Assembly (NCBI GenBank): GCA_905195085.1
Contig: CAJJUK010000026.1
Location: 1-20,698 of the forward strand
Direction of reading: 5' to 3'
Length of the DNA: 20,698 nt
Source of the DNA: an uncultured Christensenella sp.
GTDB taxonomy: Bacteria; Bacillota; Clostridia; Christensenellales; UBA1242
Positions within the stretch are counted from its first letter, which is position 1, and every line of letters begins with the position of its first letter. Under the pieces are notes generated by a model that saw only the letters and a program-made list of their open reading frames with translations, was not told the DNA's origin and did no database searches. The position numbers and the translations under genes are program-made. Shown here piece after piece: positions 1 to 8,500 of the stretch.

Positions 1-2
1 CG

Positions 3-428
3 ACGTTTTTCATCTTCATCGTCGTGTCGAACTACATCGGGCTGCTGCCCGGCGCGGGGCAGGTGTTCACCGTGCCGACGGCCACGCTGTCCGTCACGGC
101 GGGCCTGGCCATCATCGCCTTCTGCATGACGCACACCGTCGGCATCCAGCGCCGCGGGCTCAAGGGCTATCTCAAGAGCTTCATCAAGCCCTTCCTGCTC
201 ATGCTGCCGCTCAACCTCATCGAGCAGATCGTGCGGCCGTTTTCCCTCGCGCTGCGACTGTACGGCAACCTCTACGGCGAGGAAATGGTCACGCACGAGC
301 TCGGCAATCTCTTCCCGCTCGTGCTGCCGCTGCTCATGCAGGTGCTGAGCCTGCTGTTCTGCCTGATCCAGGCCGTCGTGTTCACGATGCTGCTGTCGAT
401 CTATATTGAGGAAGCCATCGAGGAGTGA
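3..428 (+). CDS. atpB: F-type ATP synthase subunit a, 5'-truncated
   Basis: This is the proton-channel subunit of the membrane F0 sector of ATP synthase. The reading frame is open from the window edge: the residues before GTG 24 (TFFIFIVV) continue the usual helix leading into SNYIGLLPG, so the GTG is internal and the gene's 5' end lies outside the window. Family marks present are the PTATLSVT segment (normally PTADxNVT), RPFSLALRLYGNLYGEEM with the essential channel arginine (SLALRL), and a C-terminal helix LCLIQAVVFTMLLSIY-like with the conserved glutamine (CLIQAVVF). The gene ends in a normal stop. Composition is GC-rich with G/C-ending codons, unlike every other gene here, so it may come from another organism. 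Downstream an AGGAGG SD (about 485-490) looks like the start of a following atpE, but no atpE follows. Confidence 0.93.
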   Translation, partial: TFFIFIVVSNYIGLLPGAGQVFTVPTATLSVTAGLAIIAFCMTHTVGIQRRGLKGYLKSFIKPFLLMLPLNLIEQIVRPFSLALRLYGNLYGEEMVTHELGNLFPLVLPLLMQVLSLLFCLIQAVVFTMLLSIYIEEAIEE

Positions 429-527
429 CGCCCTGCATCCCATAACCACGCAAGGAAAGAAGATTCGATCGTTAAGAAACATTAGGAGGAAAAGAGTCGT
501 TCCTTGTTTCATAGATTATAGATTTAA
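429..527. other. Composition break, probable assembly junction
   Basis: Bases 1 to about 470 are GC-rich and those after about 500 are AT-rich; the change is completed in a few tens of bases. atpB normally sits in an operon followed by atpE, and an SD-like AGGAGG occurs at about 485-490, yet no subunit c gene begins after it. The next gene is an unrelated rRNA methyltransferase on the opposite strand. I infer a chimeric join near 490-510, but a recent insertion is not excluded by sequence alone. Confidence 0.7.
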
Positions 528-1253
528 TTATTTATTTTTTGACAAATAAATCAAAAATTCAACATTTCCATCTCCACCTTTAATTGGAGAAGTAATCAGA
601 CCTTTTTTGACAAATCCAAATTTCTCAAAACACTCTGAAATATTTTTTATGATTTTCTCATACATTTTGGCATCTTTGACAATACCTTTGTGTTTTCTTG
701 CATACTCCAAGCCACACTCAAACTGAGGCTTAATCAAAGCCACAATCTCAACATGATTGAAGTCGTTTGCAAGTTTTGGAATAAGTTTTGTCAAACTCAC
801 GAAAGAAACATCAATAACAACCACCTGCACATCAGAAATTTTTTCTTTTGGCAGTTGAAGATAATTGGTCTTTTCAAGATTGATAACTTTAGCATTATTT
901 CTTATTTTTTCATCAAGTTGTCCTTCCCCTGTGTCCACTGCATAAATTTTTCGAGCTCCGGCCTGCAAACAAACATCAGAAAAACCACCCGTTGATGCCC
1001 CAATGTCCAACACGACCTTATCCTTCAAATCAATCGCAAAATTTTCAATTGCACTTTGAAGTTTAAATCCTCCACGAGAGACAAATTCGAAAGGTAAGGC
1101 AGAGATTTCACTTCCCTCTTCACATTCAAAAGATGGCTTCAGGACAGTTTTTCCATTCACAGTCACTCTGCCCATTTCAACCGCCTGTTTGCTTTTCTCC
1201 CTTGAAGAGTAAAAACCCTTTTCAAACAAAATCATATCAATTCTTTTTTTCAT
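528..1253 (-). CDS. tlyA: TlyA-family rRNA 2'-O-methyltransferase
   Basis: The protein has 241 residues. An N-terminal S4 RNA-binding domain (about 1-60) is followed by an FtsJ/RrmJ-type methyltransferase domain. The SAM-binding loop is DIGASTGGF (83-91), and the acidic residue after strand 2 lies in AVDTGEGQL (105-113). A K-D-K-E catalytic tetrad typical of this fold can be placed at K64, D148, K175 and E232. TlyA enzymes methylate the 2'-OH of cytidine in 23S rRNA (C1920), and longer members also methylate 16S rRNA (C1409). At 241 residues this one is short, which would fit the large-subunit-only type, but that is inference. The start codon has no Shine-Dalgarno sequence and lies six bases after a promoter -10 box, suggesting a leaderless mRNA. 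It is not in an operon with dxs or recN, its common partners. Confidence 0.92.
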   Translation of the reverse strand: MKKRIDMILFEKGFYSSREKSKQAVEMGRVTVNGKTVLKPSFECEEGSEISALPFEFVSRGGFKLQSAIENFAIDLKDKVVLDIGASTGGFSDVCLQAGARKIYAVDTGEGQLDEKIRNNAKVINLEKTNYLQLPKEKISDVQVVVIDVSFVSLTKLIPKLANDFNHVEIVALIKPQFECGLEYARKHKGIVKDAKMYEKIIKNISECFEKFGFVKKGLITSPIKGGDGNVEFLIYLSKNK

Positions 1254-1259
1254 AAAAAC

Positions 1260-1287
1260 ATTCTATCACAAAAAGAAACAATCGCAA
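1260..1287 (-). promoter_or_regulatory. Vegetative promoter of tlyA, abutting the start codon
   Basis: Read on the minus strand: TTGCGA (1287-1282), 16 bp, then an extended -10 TGA TAGAAT (hexamer 1265-1260). Six bases later comes the ATG (1253-1251). Transcription would start at or next to the A of the start codon. The same -35 hexamer is used by the lemA promoter in this window. Confidence 0.65.
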
Positions 1288-1356
1288 AGAAATTTTCGTT
1301 TCAAAATCAAGAACATCATTGCAATTTTGACATAGAATGATAATGGAGGCAAACAC

Positions 1357-1560
1357 ATGAAGTACTCAACAAAATATATGACAGGTTGCTGTCAAGATTT
1401 GCGTCCATTCAGTTGTGGTTGCTGTCCACAACAGCCACCACCATCACCTTGCTGTTGTCCTCCACCATGTCCCCCTCAATGTGGTTGGAGCAACTGCAAT
1501 TGTGAAAACAATTTACTATATTTCATGGTTGGTTATCTTATAGCAAAAAACAATCAATAA
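1357..1560 (+). CDS. Small Cys/Pro-rich protein of unknown function
   Basis: The protein has 67 residues, including 12 cysteines and 11 prolines. Cysteines occur as CC, CxCC, CCC and CNC clusters between residues 11 and 49, separated by proline runs. The last 15 residues (LLYFMVGYLIAKNNQ) are hydrophobic and could contact a membrane or a protein partner. There is no signal peptide. A good SD (GGAGG, 1345-1349) seven bases before ATG and a strong terminator just downstream argue that it is a real gene. Clustered cysteines without a regular zinc-finger spacing recall small spore-coat or crosslinked structural proteins and also metal-binding peptides, but I recognise no family. It stands alone, divergent from tlyA. 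Confidence 0.75.
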   Translation: MKYSTKYMTGCCQDLRPFSCGCCPQQPPPSPCCCPPPCPPQCGWSNCNCENNLLYFMVGYLIAKNNQ

Positions 1561-1600
1561 ACACAAAAGAAAAGTCATAAATAATCCAAGAGATAATCAC

Positions 1601-1633
1601 AAAAAGAGAGCAAGGTTTTCTTGCTCTCTTTTT
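1601..1633. terminator. Bidirectional intrinsic terminator
   Basis: A 14-bp perfect stem (1601-1614 with 1620-1633) and a 5-base loop. The A-run on one side and T-run on the other let it work in both directions. It ends the Cys/Pro-rich gene on the + strand and, about 70 bases after the pepF stop, the ileS-pepF operon on the - strand. Confidence 0.9.
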
Positions 1634-1703
1634 TATAAATTATCAAAATTGTGTATATTTATACATTAATACAAATTTTTATTCATAAACAAAAAGAAGA
1701 TGA

Positions 1704-3479
1704 TTAAAGTTCATCTTCCCATTTTTGAATATATTCTTCACAAGCGGAGAATGCCTGGTCAAATGTTTCTGGTTTTGTCAAATCGCAATCGGCAATTTTC
1801 AACAGCGAAATAGGGTCCGCACTGCAACCAGAAGACAAAAATTTGAGATATTTCTTTGCAAAACTTTTTTCGCTTAAAAGGTCGTGTGAAATTTTGATTG
1901 CACAAATAAGTCCCGTTGCATATTTATACACATAAAAACTTCTGAAGAAGTGTGGTATTCTTGCCCATTCGTATTTCATCTCTGGAATTTGTTTAACTTT
2001 GCTTCCATGATAGAAATTGTTCAACTCTTCATATTTTTCACACAACAATTCTGGTGAAAGAGGATTTTCTTTTTCATATTCCGCATGAGCAAACTCTTCA
2101 AATTCAGAAAACATTGTTTGTCTGAAGATTGAAGAACGCATTTGCTTGAGAAAATGGTCATAATAATAAATTCTCTCTTTCTTGGTTTTTGCACGACTTA
2201 AAAGCAATCTCAAAAGCAACATTTCATTGACATTGCTTGCAACCTCTGCAACAAAAATCACATAATTTGATGTCTGAATTGGTTGATGTTTTTCAGAATA
2301 GTATGTGTGCATAGCATGACCCAATTCATGAGCCAAAGTGAACACACTTTCAAGATTTCCTTCAAAGTTTGTCAAAACGACAGGGTTGGCTCCATAAGTT
2401 CCAGTTGAAAATGCTCCACTTGATTTGTTTTTGTTTGGGAAAACATCAATCCAACGCTCATTTTTTGCCCTGTCAATCAAAGAAACATACTCATCGCCCA
2501 AAACAGCAACCGCCTCTTTGATCAACTCAATCGCCTCGTCATAGGTGTAAGTTTTGTCAATCTCTTCAACAACTGGAGCAAACGTGTCATAGATTGCAAA
2601 TTGGTCAAGGTTCAACATCTTGCGTTTAACTTCAAAATATCTTTGCAAAAGACCAACATTTTCTCTGACCTTTTCAATCAGCAGCCTATAAACATTCTCA
2701 TTTGCTTCTTCGTTGTAGATTGATGCTGAAAGAGCAGAATTGTATTTTCTTATTTTTGCAAAAATGCAGTCTTCTTTCACATCATTGATATAGTTGTTTG
2801 CAAGGAAATTAATAAATTCTCCATGCTTTCCATTGATTTGTCTGAAAGCATTTTCTCTCAAAACTCTGTCCTTGCTCTCAGCATAAACAGAATATTTTGA
2901 TTGGTTAAATTCGTATTCTTTTCCCTTGCTGTCTTTGATGTTGTCAAACTTCAAGTCAACATCGGTGAACTTGTCAAAATTGTTTGAGAATCCGCCCAAA
3001 AATTCTCCAAGTTGAGAAATCAAAAGTTCTTCTTTCTTGCTTAATGTGTGCTTTTTCTCTCTCAAAACAGATTCAAAATATCTCACATAATTCTTAAATT
3101 TCTTGTTTGCCTGCAAACCTTTCAATTTTTCATCTTTAAACTTGCTGATTTCCACGTCAACAAAAGAAGTTGCGGTTGAAAATTTGGAGATAACAAGCCC
3201 CATTTTTTCATTCATTTCGTTTGCAACTCTGTCTGAATTATCTTCGCTTAATTTCAAACTTGCATAAACAGCCAAAAGTGAAAGTTCTTTGTCTGTTTTT
3301 GTTTCAAGTTCCAAACATTCAAACAACATTTCATCGTCGGCAAGTTTGCCTTCAAATTTCTTAAAATCTCCGGTCTTGCCAGCAATTTTGTCCAATCTTT
3401 TATAGAAATCGTCAACACTTTTGCAATAGTTTGACAGATCCCATTTATATCTCTCTTCAATTTCACTTCTTGATTTCAT
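1704..3479 (-). CDS. pepF: Oligoendopeptidase F, M3 family metallopeptidase
   Basis: A 591-residue cytosolic zinc peptidase that cleaves short peptides, roughly the usual PepF length of about 600. The zinc motif HELGH is at 384-388, and the third ligand is probably E412 in the AEVASNVNE segment, 24 residues later, as expected for family M3. The downstream PHFFRSFYVYKYATG segment (509-523) supplies the conserved His and Tyr of the active site. The N-terminal half is the helical PepF domain. The start is preceded by a GGGGGG-type SD and lies 10 bases after the RluA-family stop. It is the last gene of the T-box-controlled ileS operon, so its expression should rise when isoleucine is short; supplying amino acids from peptides would fit. 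Confidence 0.95.
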   Translation of the reverse strand: MKSRSEIEERYKWDLSNYCKSVDDFYKRLDKIAGKTGDFKKFEGKLADDEMLFECLELETKTDKELSLLAVYASLKLSEDNSDRVANEMNEKMGLVISKFSTATSFVDVEISKFKDEKLKGLQANKKFKNYVRYFESVLREKKHTLSKKEELLISQLGEFLGGFSNNFDKFTDVDLKFDNIKDSKGKEYEFNQSKYSVYAESKDRVLRENAFRQINGKHGEFINFLANNYINDVKEDCIFAKIRKYNSALSASIYNEEANENVYRLLIEKVRENVGLLQRYFEVKRKMLNLDQFAIYDTFAPVVEEIDKTYTYDEAIELIKEAVAVLGDEYVSLIDRAKNERWIDVFPNKNKSSGAFSTGTYGANPVVLTNFEGNLESVFTLAHELGHAMHTYYSEKHQPIQTSNYVIFVAEVASNVNEMLLLRLLLSRAKTKKERIYYYDHFLKQMRSSIFRQTMFSEFEEFAHAEYEKENPLSPELLCEKYEELNNFYHGSKVKQIPEMKYEWARIPHFFRSFYVYKYATGLICAIKISHDLLSEKSFAKKYLKFLSSGCSADPISLLKIADCDLTKPETFDQAFSACEEYIQKWEDEL

Positions 3480-3489
3480 GTCATCCCCC

Positions 3490-4185
3490 CTATCTTACAA
3501 AATATTTTTCCATCCTAAAATTCTTCCATGGCTGCTTTTCCATATCTGGGCAAGCCATGAAAACCATTCTCTCTTTTGTAGTTGGGTGATTGAAAGCAAG
3601 TTTCCCTGCCCAAAGCCCTAATTTTGAAGTCACACCCTTTTCTTTGCCATACTTAACATCTCCAACAAGTGGAAAGCCAATATTTGCAAGTTGCAATCTG
3701 ATTTGGTGACTTCTTCCGGTCAGAATTTTGACCTCCAAAAGACTTTCCTTGCCATTGTCCTCCAAAACATTATAGACAAGTTCTGCTTTTTTAGCCCCTT
3801 TTTCTGACATAGGAACAACTTTCACAATGTTTTCTTTTTCGTCTTTCTTCAAATAATTGACAAGCTTTTGTGTCTTGATCTTCACAACCCCTCTTGTGAC
3901 TGCATAATAGACCTTTTCCACTTCATGAGTTGAAAATTGTTCTGAAAGTCTTTTTGCTGATTTAGAGTTACGTGCAAAGACCATGATTCCCCCTGTTGGA
4001 CGATCAAGTCTGTGCACAAGCCCAATGAAAGCTTCCCCTTCTTTGTTGTATTTTTCTTTGACATAGGCTTTGACCATTGAAAGCATATCTTCATCTTTGC
4101 TTTCATCAGGCATAGTTGGAACATTTTGTGGTTTGATCACAACCACAATTTGATTATCTTCATATAAAACTGTCAGTTTTTCCAT
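3490..4185 (-). CDS. RluA-family pseudouridine synthase
   Basis: Converts specific uridines to pseudouridine in rRNA or tRNA; the target cannot be told from sequence. The catalytic motif HRLDRPTGG includes the nucleophile Asp (D61 with this start), and GRSHQIRLQLA is the second family signature. There is no N-terminal S4 domain, so it resembles the short RluA type. I chose ATG 4185 (231 residues) because GTGGGGTG lies just upstream at proper SD spacing. A start eight codons earlier (4209) is open but lacks an SD and would increase overlap with the preceding gene. With the chosen start it overlaps the methyltransferase end by 13 bases, indicating translational coupling. Confidence 0.9.
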   Translation of the reverse strand: MEKLTVLYEDNQIVVVIKPQNVPTMPDESKDEDMLSMVKAYVKEKYNKEGEAFIGLVHRLDRPTGGIMVFARNSKSAKRLSEQFSTHEVEKVYYAVTRGVVKIKTQKLVNYLKKDEKENIVKVVPMSEKGAKKAELVYNVLEDNGKESLLEVKILTGRSHQIRLQLANIGFPLVGDVKYGKEKGVTSKLGLWAGKLAFNHPTTKERMVFMACPDMEKQPWKNFRMEKYFVR

Positions 4186-5015
4186 ATTTTCACCCCACTT
4201 GCACCACAAGGTAAAATCAAACCTTCTTCAGTTGGCAGTCCAATTTCATCAGCCTCAACATTTTCATGTCCAAAAACACATTTCAAGATGTTTGCAATCA
4301 CAGTTGGTTGAAGTCCAGTTGTGTATGAATTGATAAGCACGAACAATGGTTTGTCAGAAAGGACTTTTTTTGTAAGTTCCACAAAGTCTGCCAAGTTGTC
4401 TTCCAATTTCCACATCTCACCACTTGGGCCACGACCATAACTTGGCGGATCCATTATGATTGCGTCATAAGTGTTTCCTCTGCGAATTTCTCTTTCGATA
4501 AATTTTCCGCAGTCATCAACAATGAATCTGATGTTGGAAATTCCATTCAATTTTGCATTTTCTTTTGCTCTTTCGACCATGCCTTTGCTGGCATCAATGT
4601 GTGTCACACTCGCTCCTGCTTTGGAACAAGCCACAGATGCACCACCGGTGTAAGCAAAAAGATTCAAAATTTTGACTGGCCTTTTTGCCTGCTGAATGAG
4701 ATTCATCATCATTTCCCAGTTTACAGCCTGTTCTGGAAAAATTCCCGTATGTTTGAAGCCCATAGGTTTGACAATAAACTTCAAATCCTTCCATTCAATT
4801 TTCCACTGCTCAGGAATTGTTTTGTTATAGTGCCAAAGTCCACCGCCGTCTTTACGTTCATAATAGGCATCAACATTCTTTTTCAAATCTCTTTTTGCGT
4901 GCCAAATCACTTGTGGGTCAGGTCTGAGAAGAGTTATTCCCGCCCAACTTTCAAGTTTTTCGCCATCACCAGTCGCCAAAACCCTGTAATCTTTCCAACT
5001 ATTCGCAACTCTCAT
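4173..5015 (-). CDS. Class I SAM-dependent methyltransferase (RlmI-like, probable rRNA methylase)
   Basis: The protein has 280 residues. A short N-terminal beta-rich region is followed by FKHTGIFPEQAVNW (87-100) and a Rossmann methyltransferase fold. The SAM-binding motif is NLFAYTGGAS (118-127), and the catalytic loop DPPSYG (189-194) is the DPP[SY] motif seen in RlmI/RlmK-like RNA base methyltransferases. It lacks the PUA domain of E. coli RlmI. The exact substrate is unknown; rRNA is the likeliest from family and from its place between ileS and a pseudouridine synthase. A clear SD (AAGGAGA) precedes the start, nine bases after the NUDIX stop. Confidence 0.88.
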   Translation of the reverse strand: MRVANSWKDYRVLATGDGEKLESWAGITLLRPDPQVIWHAKRDLKKNVDAYYERKDGGGLWHYNKTIPEQWKIEWKDLKFIVKPMGFKHTGIFPEQAVNWEMMMNLIQQAKRPVKILNLFAYTGGASVACSKAGASVTHIDASKGMVERAKENAKLNGISNIRFIVDDCGKFIEREIRRGNTYDAIIMDPPSYGRGPSGEMWKLEDNLADFVELTKKVLSDKPLFVLINSYTTGLQPTVIANILKCVFGHENVEADEIGLPTEEGLILPCGASGVKIWKN

Positions 5016-5024
5016 TCTTTCTCC

Positions 5025-5534
5025 TTATTTCAAAATTTCTGCAACCCAGTCCTTATAACCTTTGTCATGATTGCAAAATTCATCTGAATACAAAAGTTTT
5101 ATAAAATCATCATAAGAAAGCCACTTCACACATTCAACCTCTTCTTTCTGCAAAGTCATTTCATCTTCGGTCAAGTCAGAGTATAAGAGATAAACCTGAA
5201 CCAATTCCCAACCTCTTATGTTGACAAATTGCTTAAGAAAAATGAAATCTTCTTCCTTTGCATCAATGCCAAGTTCTTCTTTTGTTTCTCTGACACAACC
5301 TCGTAAGCACGTTTCTCCAGCATCAACATGTCCCGCTGATGGCATATCCCATTTTCCAGGACTTTTCTTTTTCGTCATTGCTCTTTTTTGCACAAGGATC
5401 TCTCCTTTGTGATTTTTTATCCAAATCCAAACTGGTTTATGAAAACAACCCGGATTTTCTGAATGACAAAAACTCTTAGTTTTAGCACCTAAAAAATTTC
5501 CATCTATGTCAAAGGTATCAAACAATTCTTCCAT
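5025..5534 (-). CDS. NUDIX hydrolase
   Basis: A 169-residue enzyme expected to cleave a nucleoside-diphosphate-linked substrate with Mg2+ or Mn2+. The full NUDIX box runs from G68 to I90: G68, E74, R82-E83, E86-E87 and G89-I90 all fit the GX5EX7REUXEEXGU pattern. The segments before the box (VWIWIKN, ILVQKRA, GKWDMPSAGHV) resemble the YfcD/isopentenyl-diphosphate isomerase-like branch. The C-terminal part has the usual substrate-side helix. The start lies only three bases after the ileS stop, so translation is probably coupled to it. The real substrate is not deducible; the conserved position in a translation operon hints at nucleotide clean-up. Confidence 0.9.
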   Translation of the reverse strand: MEELFDTFDIDGNFLGAKTKSFCHSENPGCFHKPVWIWIKNHKGEILVQKRAMTKKKSPGKWDMPSAGHVDAGETCLRGCVRETKEELGIDAKEEDFIFLKQFVNIRGWELVQVYLLYSDLTEDEMTLQKEEVECVKWLSYDDFIKLLYSDEFCNHDKGYKDWVAEILK

Positions 5535-5537
5535 ATT

Positions 5538-8500
5538 TTATATCCTTTTTGCAAACTTAACAATGATGAAACTGTCTCCAACCTCGACATTCTTTTCGAT
5601 GTCTGGTTTTTCAATCTTTTCAACTGCGCGAACAATCAAAACTTCTTGTTTGATTTTGTCCATAAAGTTGTAGAGCATCGTTGCAAGACTTTCGTCAGCA
5701 GTTTCAAAATATGCATAAATTCTGTCGTCGATAGAAAAATCTGCTTCTTTTCTGAGCACTTGAAGTCCTCTGACAAATTCACGATACAAACCTTCCAAAA
5801 TCAAATTTTCGTCAAGAGTGATGTCAAGCACAACTGTGTTGCCATTTTCATGAGCAATCACAAAGTCGGTCTTAGGTTTTTTCTCCAAATTGAAAAGTTC
5901 GCTGTCCAAGTCTTTAAACTGTCCAACTGAAACTTTTCCATTTTTGTAGTCCTGCATAACCTTCTTGTTTTCTTCATCAGAAAGTGAAGCCAAAACGGTC
6001 TTCAATTTCTGAACTTCACCTTTCAAAACTGCTCCTGCTTTTTTGAAATTAACAGACAAATATTCATCATTAAACTTGCTGTCATCAACAACACATTCAA
6101 GTTCTTTGACATTCAATTCTTCTTTGATTATGTCTTCAAAATCGGAAAGCACTGAAACAGTCTTGTCCCCACCTGCAACATACATGATGCGAAGAGGTTG
6201 TTTGACTTTGATTTGATTTTCGTTTCTAAGTCTTTGAGCGGTTGACATGATGTCTCTTGCAATCTTTGTTCTTTCCAAAATGTCACCGAAATCTTCGTCA
6301 TAAATCTTTGTTGGGAAACCGCTGAGCATAATGCACTCAACTTCTTTCTTTTCAATTTCTCTAACCATATTCTGCCAAATATATTCTGTGACAAATGGAA
6401 TGATTGGAGTCATCACCCTAATCATTGCCTTGATTGCACTATACAAACACCAATATGCTGTCAACTGGTCATCTTTGTTTTCACTTTTCCAGAATCTCTT
6501 ACGATTGCTTCTGATATAGAAATTGGAAATGTCATCAACCAATTTTTCAAAATCACGAACAACAACAAACTGCTTGTCGTCAGCATAGTTTTTGTCGCTG
6601 TCTTCAACAAATTTGTTTATGCTCTGAATGAGCCATTTGTCTGACACCAGCAAATTCTCTGACTTTGGTTTAAATCCCTCAAGAGCAGGGTTGTCAATGC
6701 AAGCATAAGTGTTGAAGAATGTGTAAATGTTCCAGAAAGCCAAAATTTTTCTTCTTGCTTCGTCAGTCAAAGAAAAACCAAATCTCATGTCATTGCTTGG
6801 ACTTGAAGAAGAGAAAAGATATCTCACAACATCTGCTCCAACCTTGTCAGCAACAATATCCGCTTCCAGAGAATTTCCACCACTCTTATGGAACTCTCCG
6901 CCGTGTTCGTCTTTGACATATTGATATGTCACAAGTTTTTTGTATGGAGCCTTTCCAGTGAGCACAACACTCATGATGAGAAGTGAATAGAACCAAAGTT
7001 TGATTTGTTCAATCATTTCACAAACATAATCACTTGGGAAGTTTGCCTCAAAAAACTTTTTGTCGGTGAAATATTTTTTTGTTGAAAATGGAGTGATTCC
7101 CGCATCAAGCCAAACGTCTCCAACATCTGGAACACGAGAAACTTCTTCTCCACAATCACACTTGATTTTGATGTCATCAATCCATGGTCTGTGAATGTTT
7201 GGAAGTTTGTCCACAAGCTCTGGACTGATCGTTCTCTTTTTCAGTTCTTCAAGTGAGCCAATAACATGAACCTTGCCACACTTTTCACAAACATAGAAAG
7301 GAAGGGGAAGTCCATAGAAACGACTTCTTGAGATGTTCCAATCTCCCATGTTTTGAAGCCAGTCAACCATTCTCTTTTTTGCATATTCAGGCTTAAATTC
7401 AACATCTTCAATTGCTTTGAGAGCCATTGGTCTGATTTCATCAATTTTGATAAACCAACCAGAAACCAATTTATACACCAAATCAGTCTTGCATCTCCAG
7501 CAGAAAGGATATGAGTGTTTGTATTTGTGTGCATAGAGAAGTTTTCCATCTTCCTTCAAACGATTAACCACCAAATCAACAACATCAGTTGTCTTTTTGC
7601 CAGCAAGGAAACCTGTGTTTGGAAGCATAACTCCCTGCTCGTTGATTGGACAAATCTCAGGAAGACCCAATGTTTGTCCCAAATCAAAGTCCTCTGCACC
7701 ACAACCTGGAGCAATGTGAACAACACAACTTCCTTCCACGTTGTCAACTTCGTCCCAAGCAACAATTTTGTGTGCAAAATTTTCTTCTGGAAGTTCTGGG
7801 AAACAAGTTTCATATTCAAGCCCAACAAGCTCTGAACCCTTAAATTCTTTCATGATTTTGACATCTTCTTTCAAAATCTTCAAGCGGTCTTTTCCAAGAA
7901 CAAGTTTTTCTCCGTGAAAATCAACTTCAACATAGTCAAACTCTGGATTAACTGCAAGAGCAACATTCGCAGCAAGAGTCCATGGAGTTGTTGTCCATGC
8001 AACCATTTTGAAATCTTTGTTTTTGACTGGAAGTTTGATGAAAACTGCAGTATGTTCCACTTCGTGATAGGAAGACGACATTTCGTGTTCTGACAAACTT
8101 GTTCCACAACGAGGACACCAAGCCATTGGTCTGTTTTTTCTGATTATCCAACCATGCTTGTCACACTCTTTCAAAAAATGCCAAATTGAAGTGATGTTTT
8201 CGTCAGTGTTGGTGTAATAACTGTTATCCCAATCCATCCACTGTCCCATACGAATTGATTGGTTTGTGATTTCGTTTGCAAAATATTTCACTCTTTCCAT
8301 ACACTTGTTTGTGAATTTATCAATTCCATACTGCACAATCTCAGGCTTTCCATTGAGTCCAAGTTCTTTTTCAACATTAACTTCCACCCAAAGGCCTTGT
8401 CCATCAAAGCCGTTTTGATATTGACAATCTTTGCCCTTGAGAGCATTGTAACGAATTGTCAGATCTTTGAGAGTTCTTCCCCAAAAATGGTGAATTCCAA

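Noticed and set aside
1313..1339. Sigma-K-like promoter (AC, 16 bp, CATAGAATG) before the Cys/Pro-rich gene
   Set aside because: Close to the consensus, but the predicted transcription start falls within the SD, which would disable translation; short consensus makes chance likely.
4599..5087. A 162-codon open frame on the + strand
   Set aside because: Lies antisense to the methyltransferase and NUDIX genes, has no domain and no SD, and looks like a shadow of AT-rich coding sequence.
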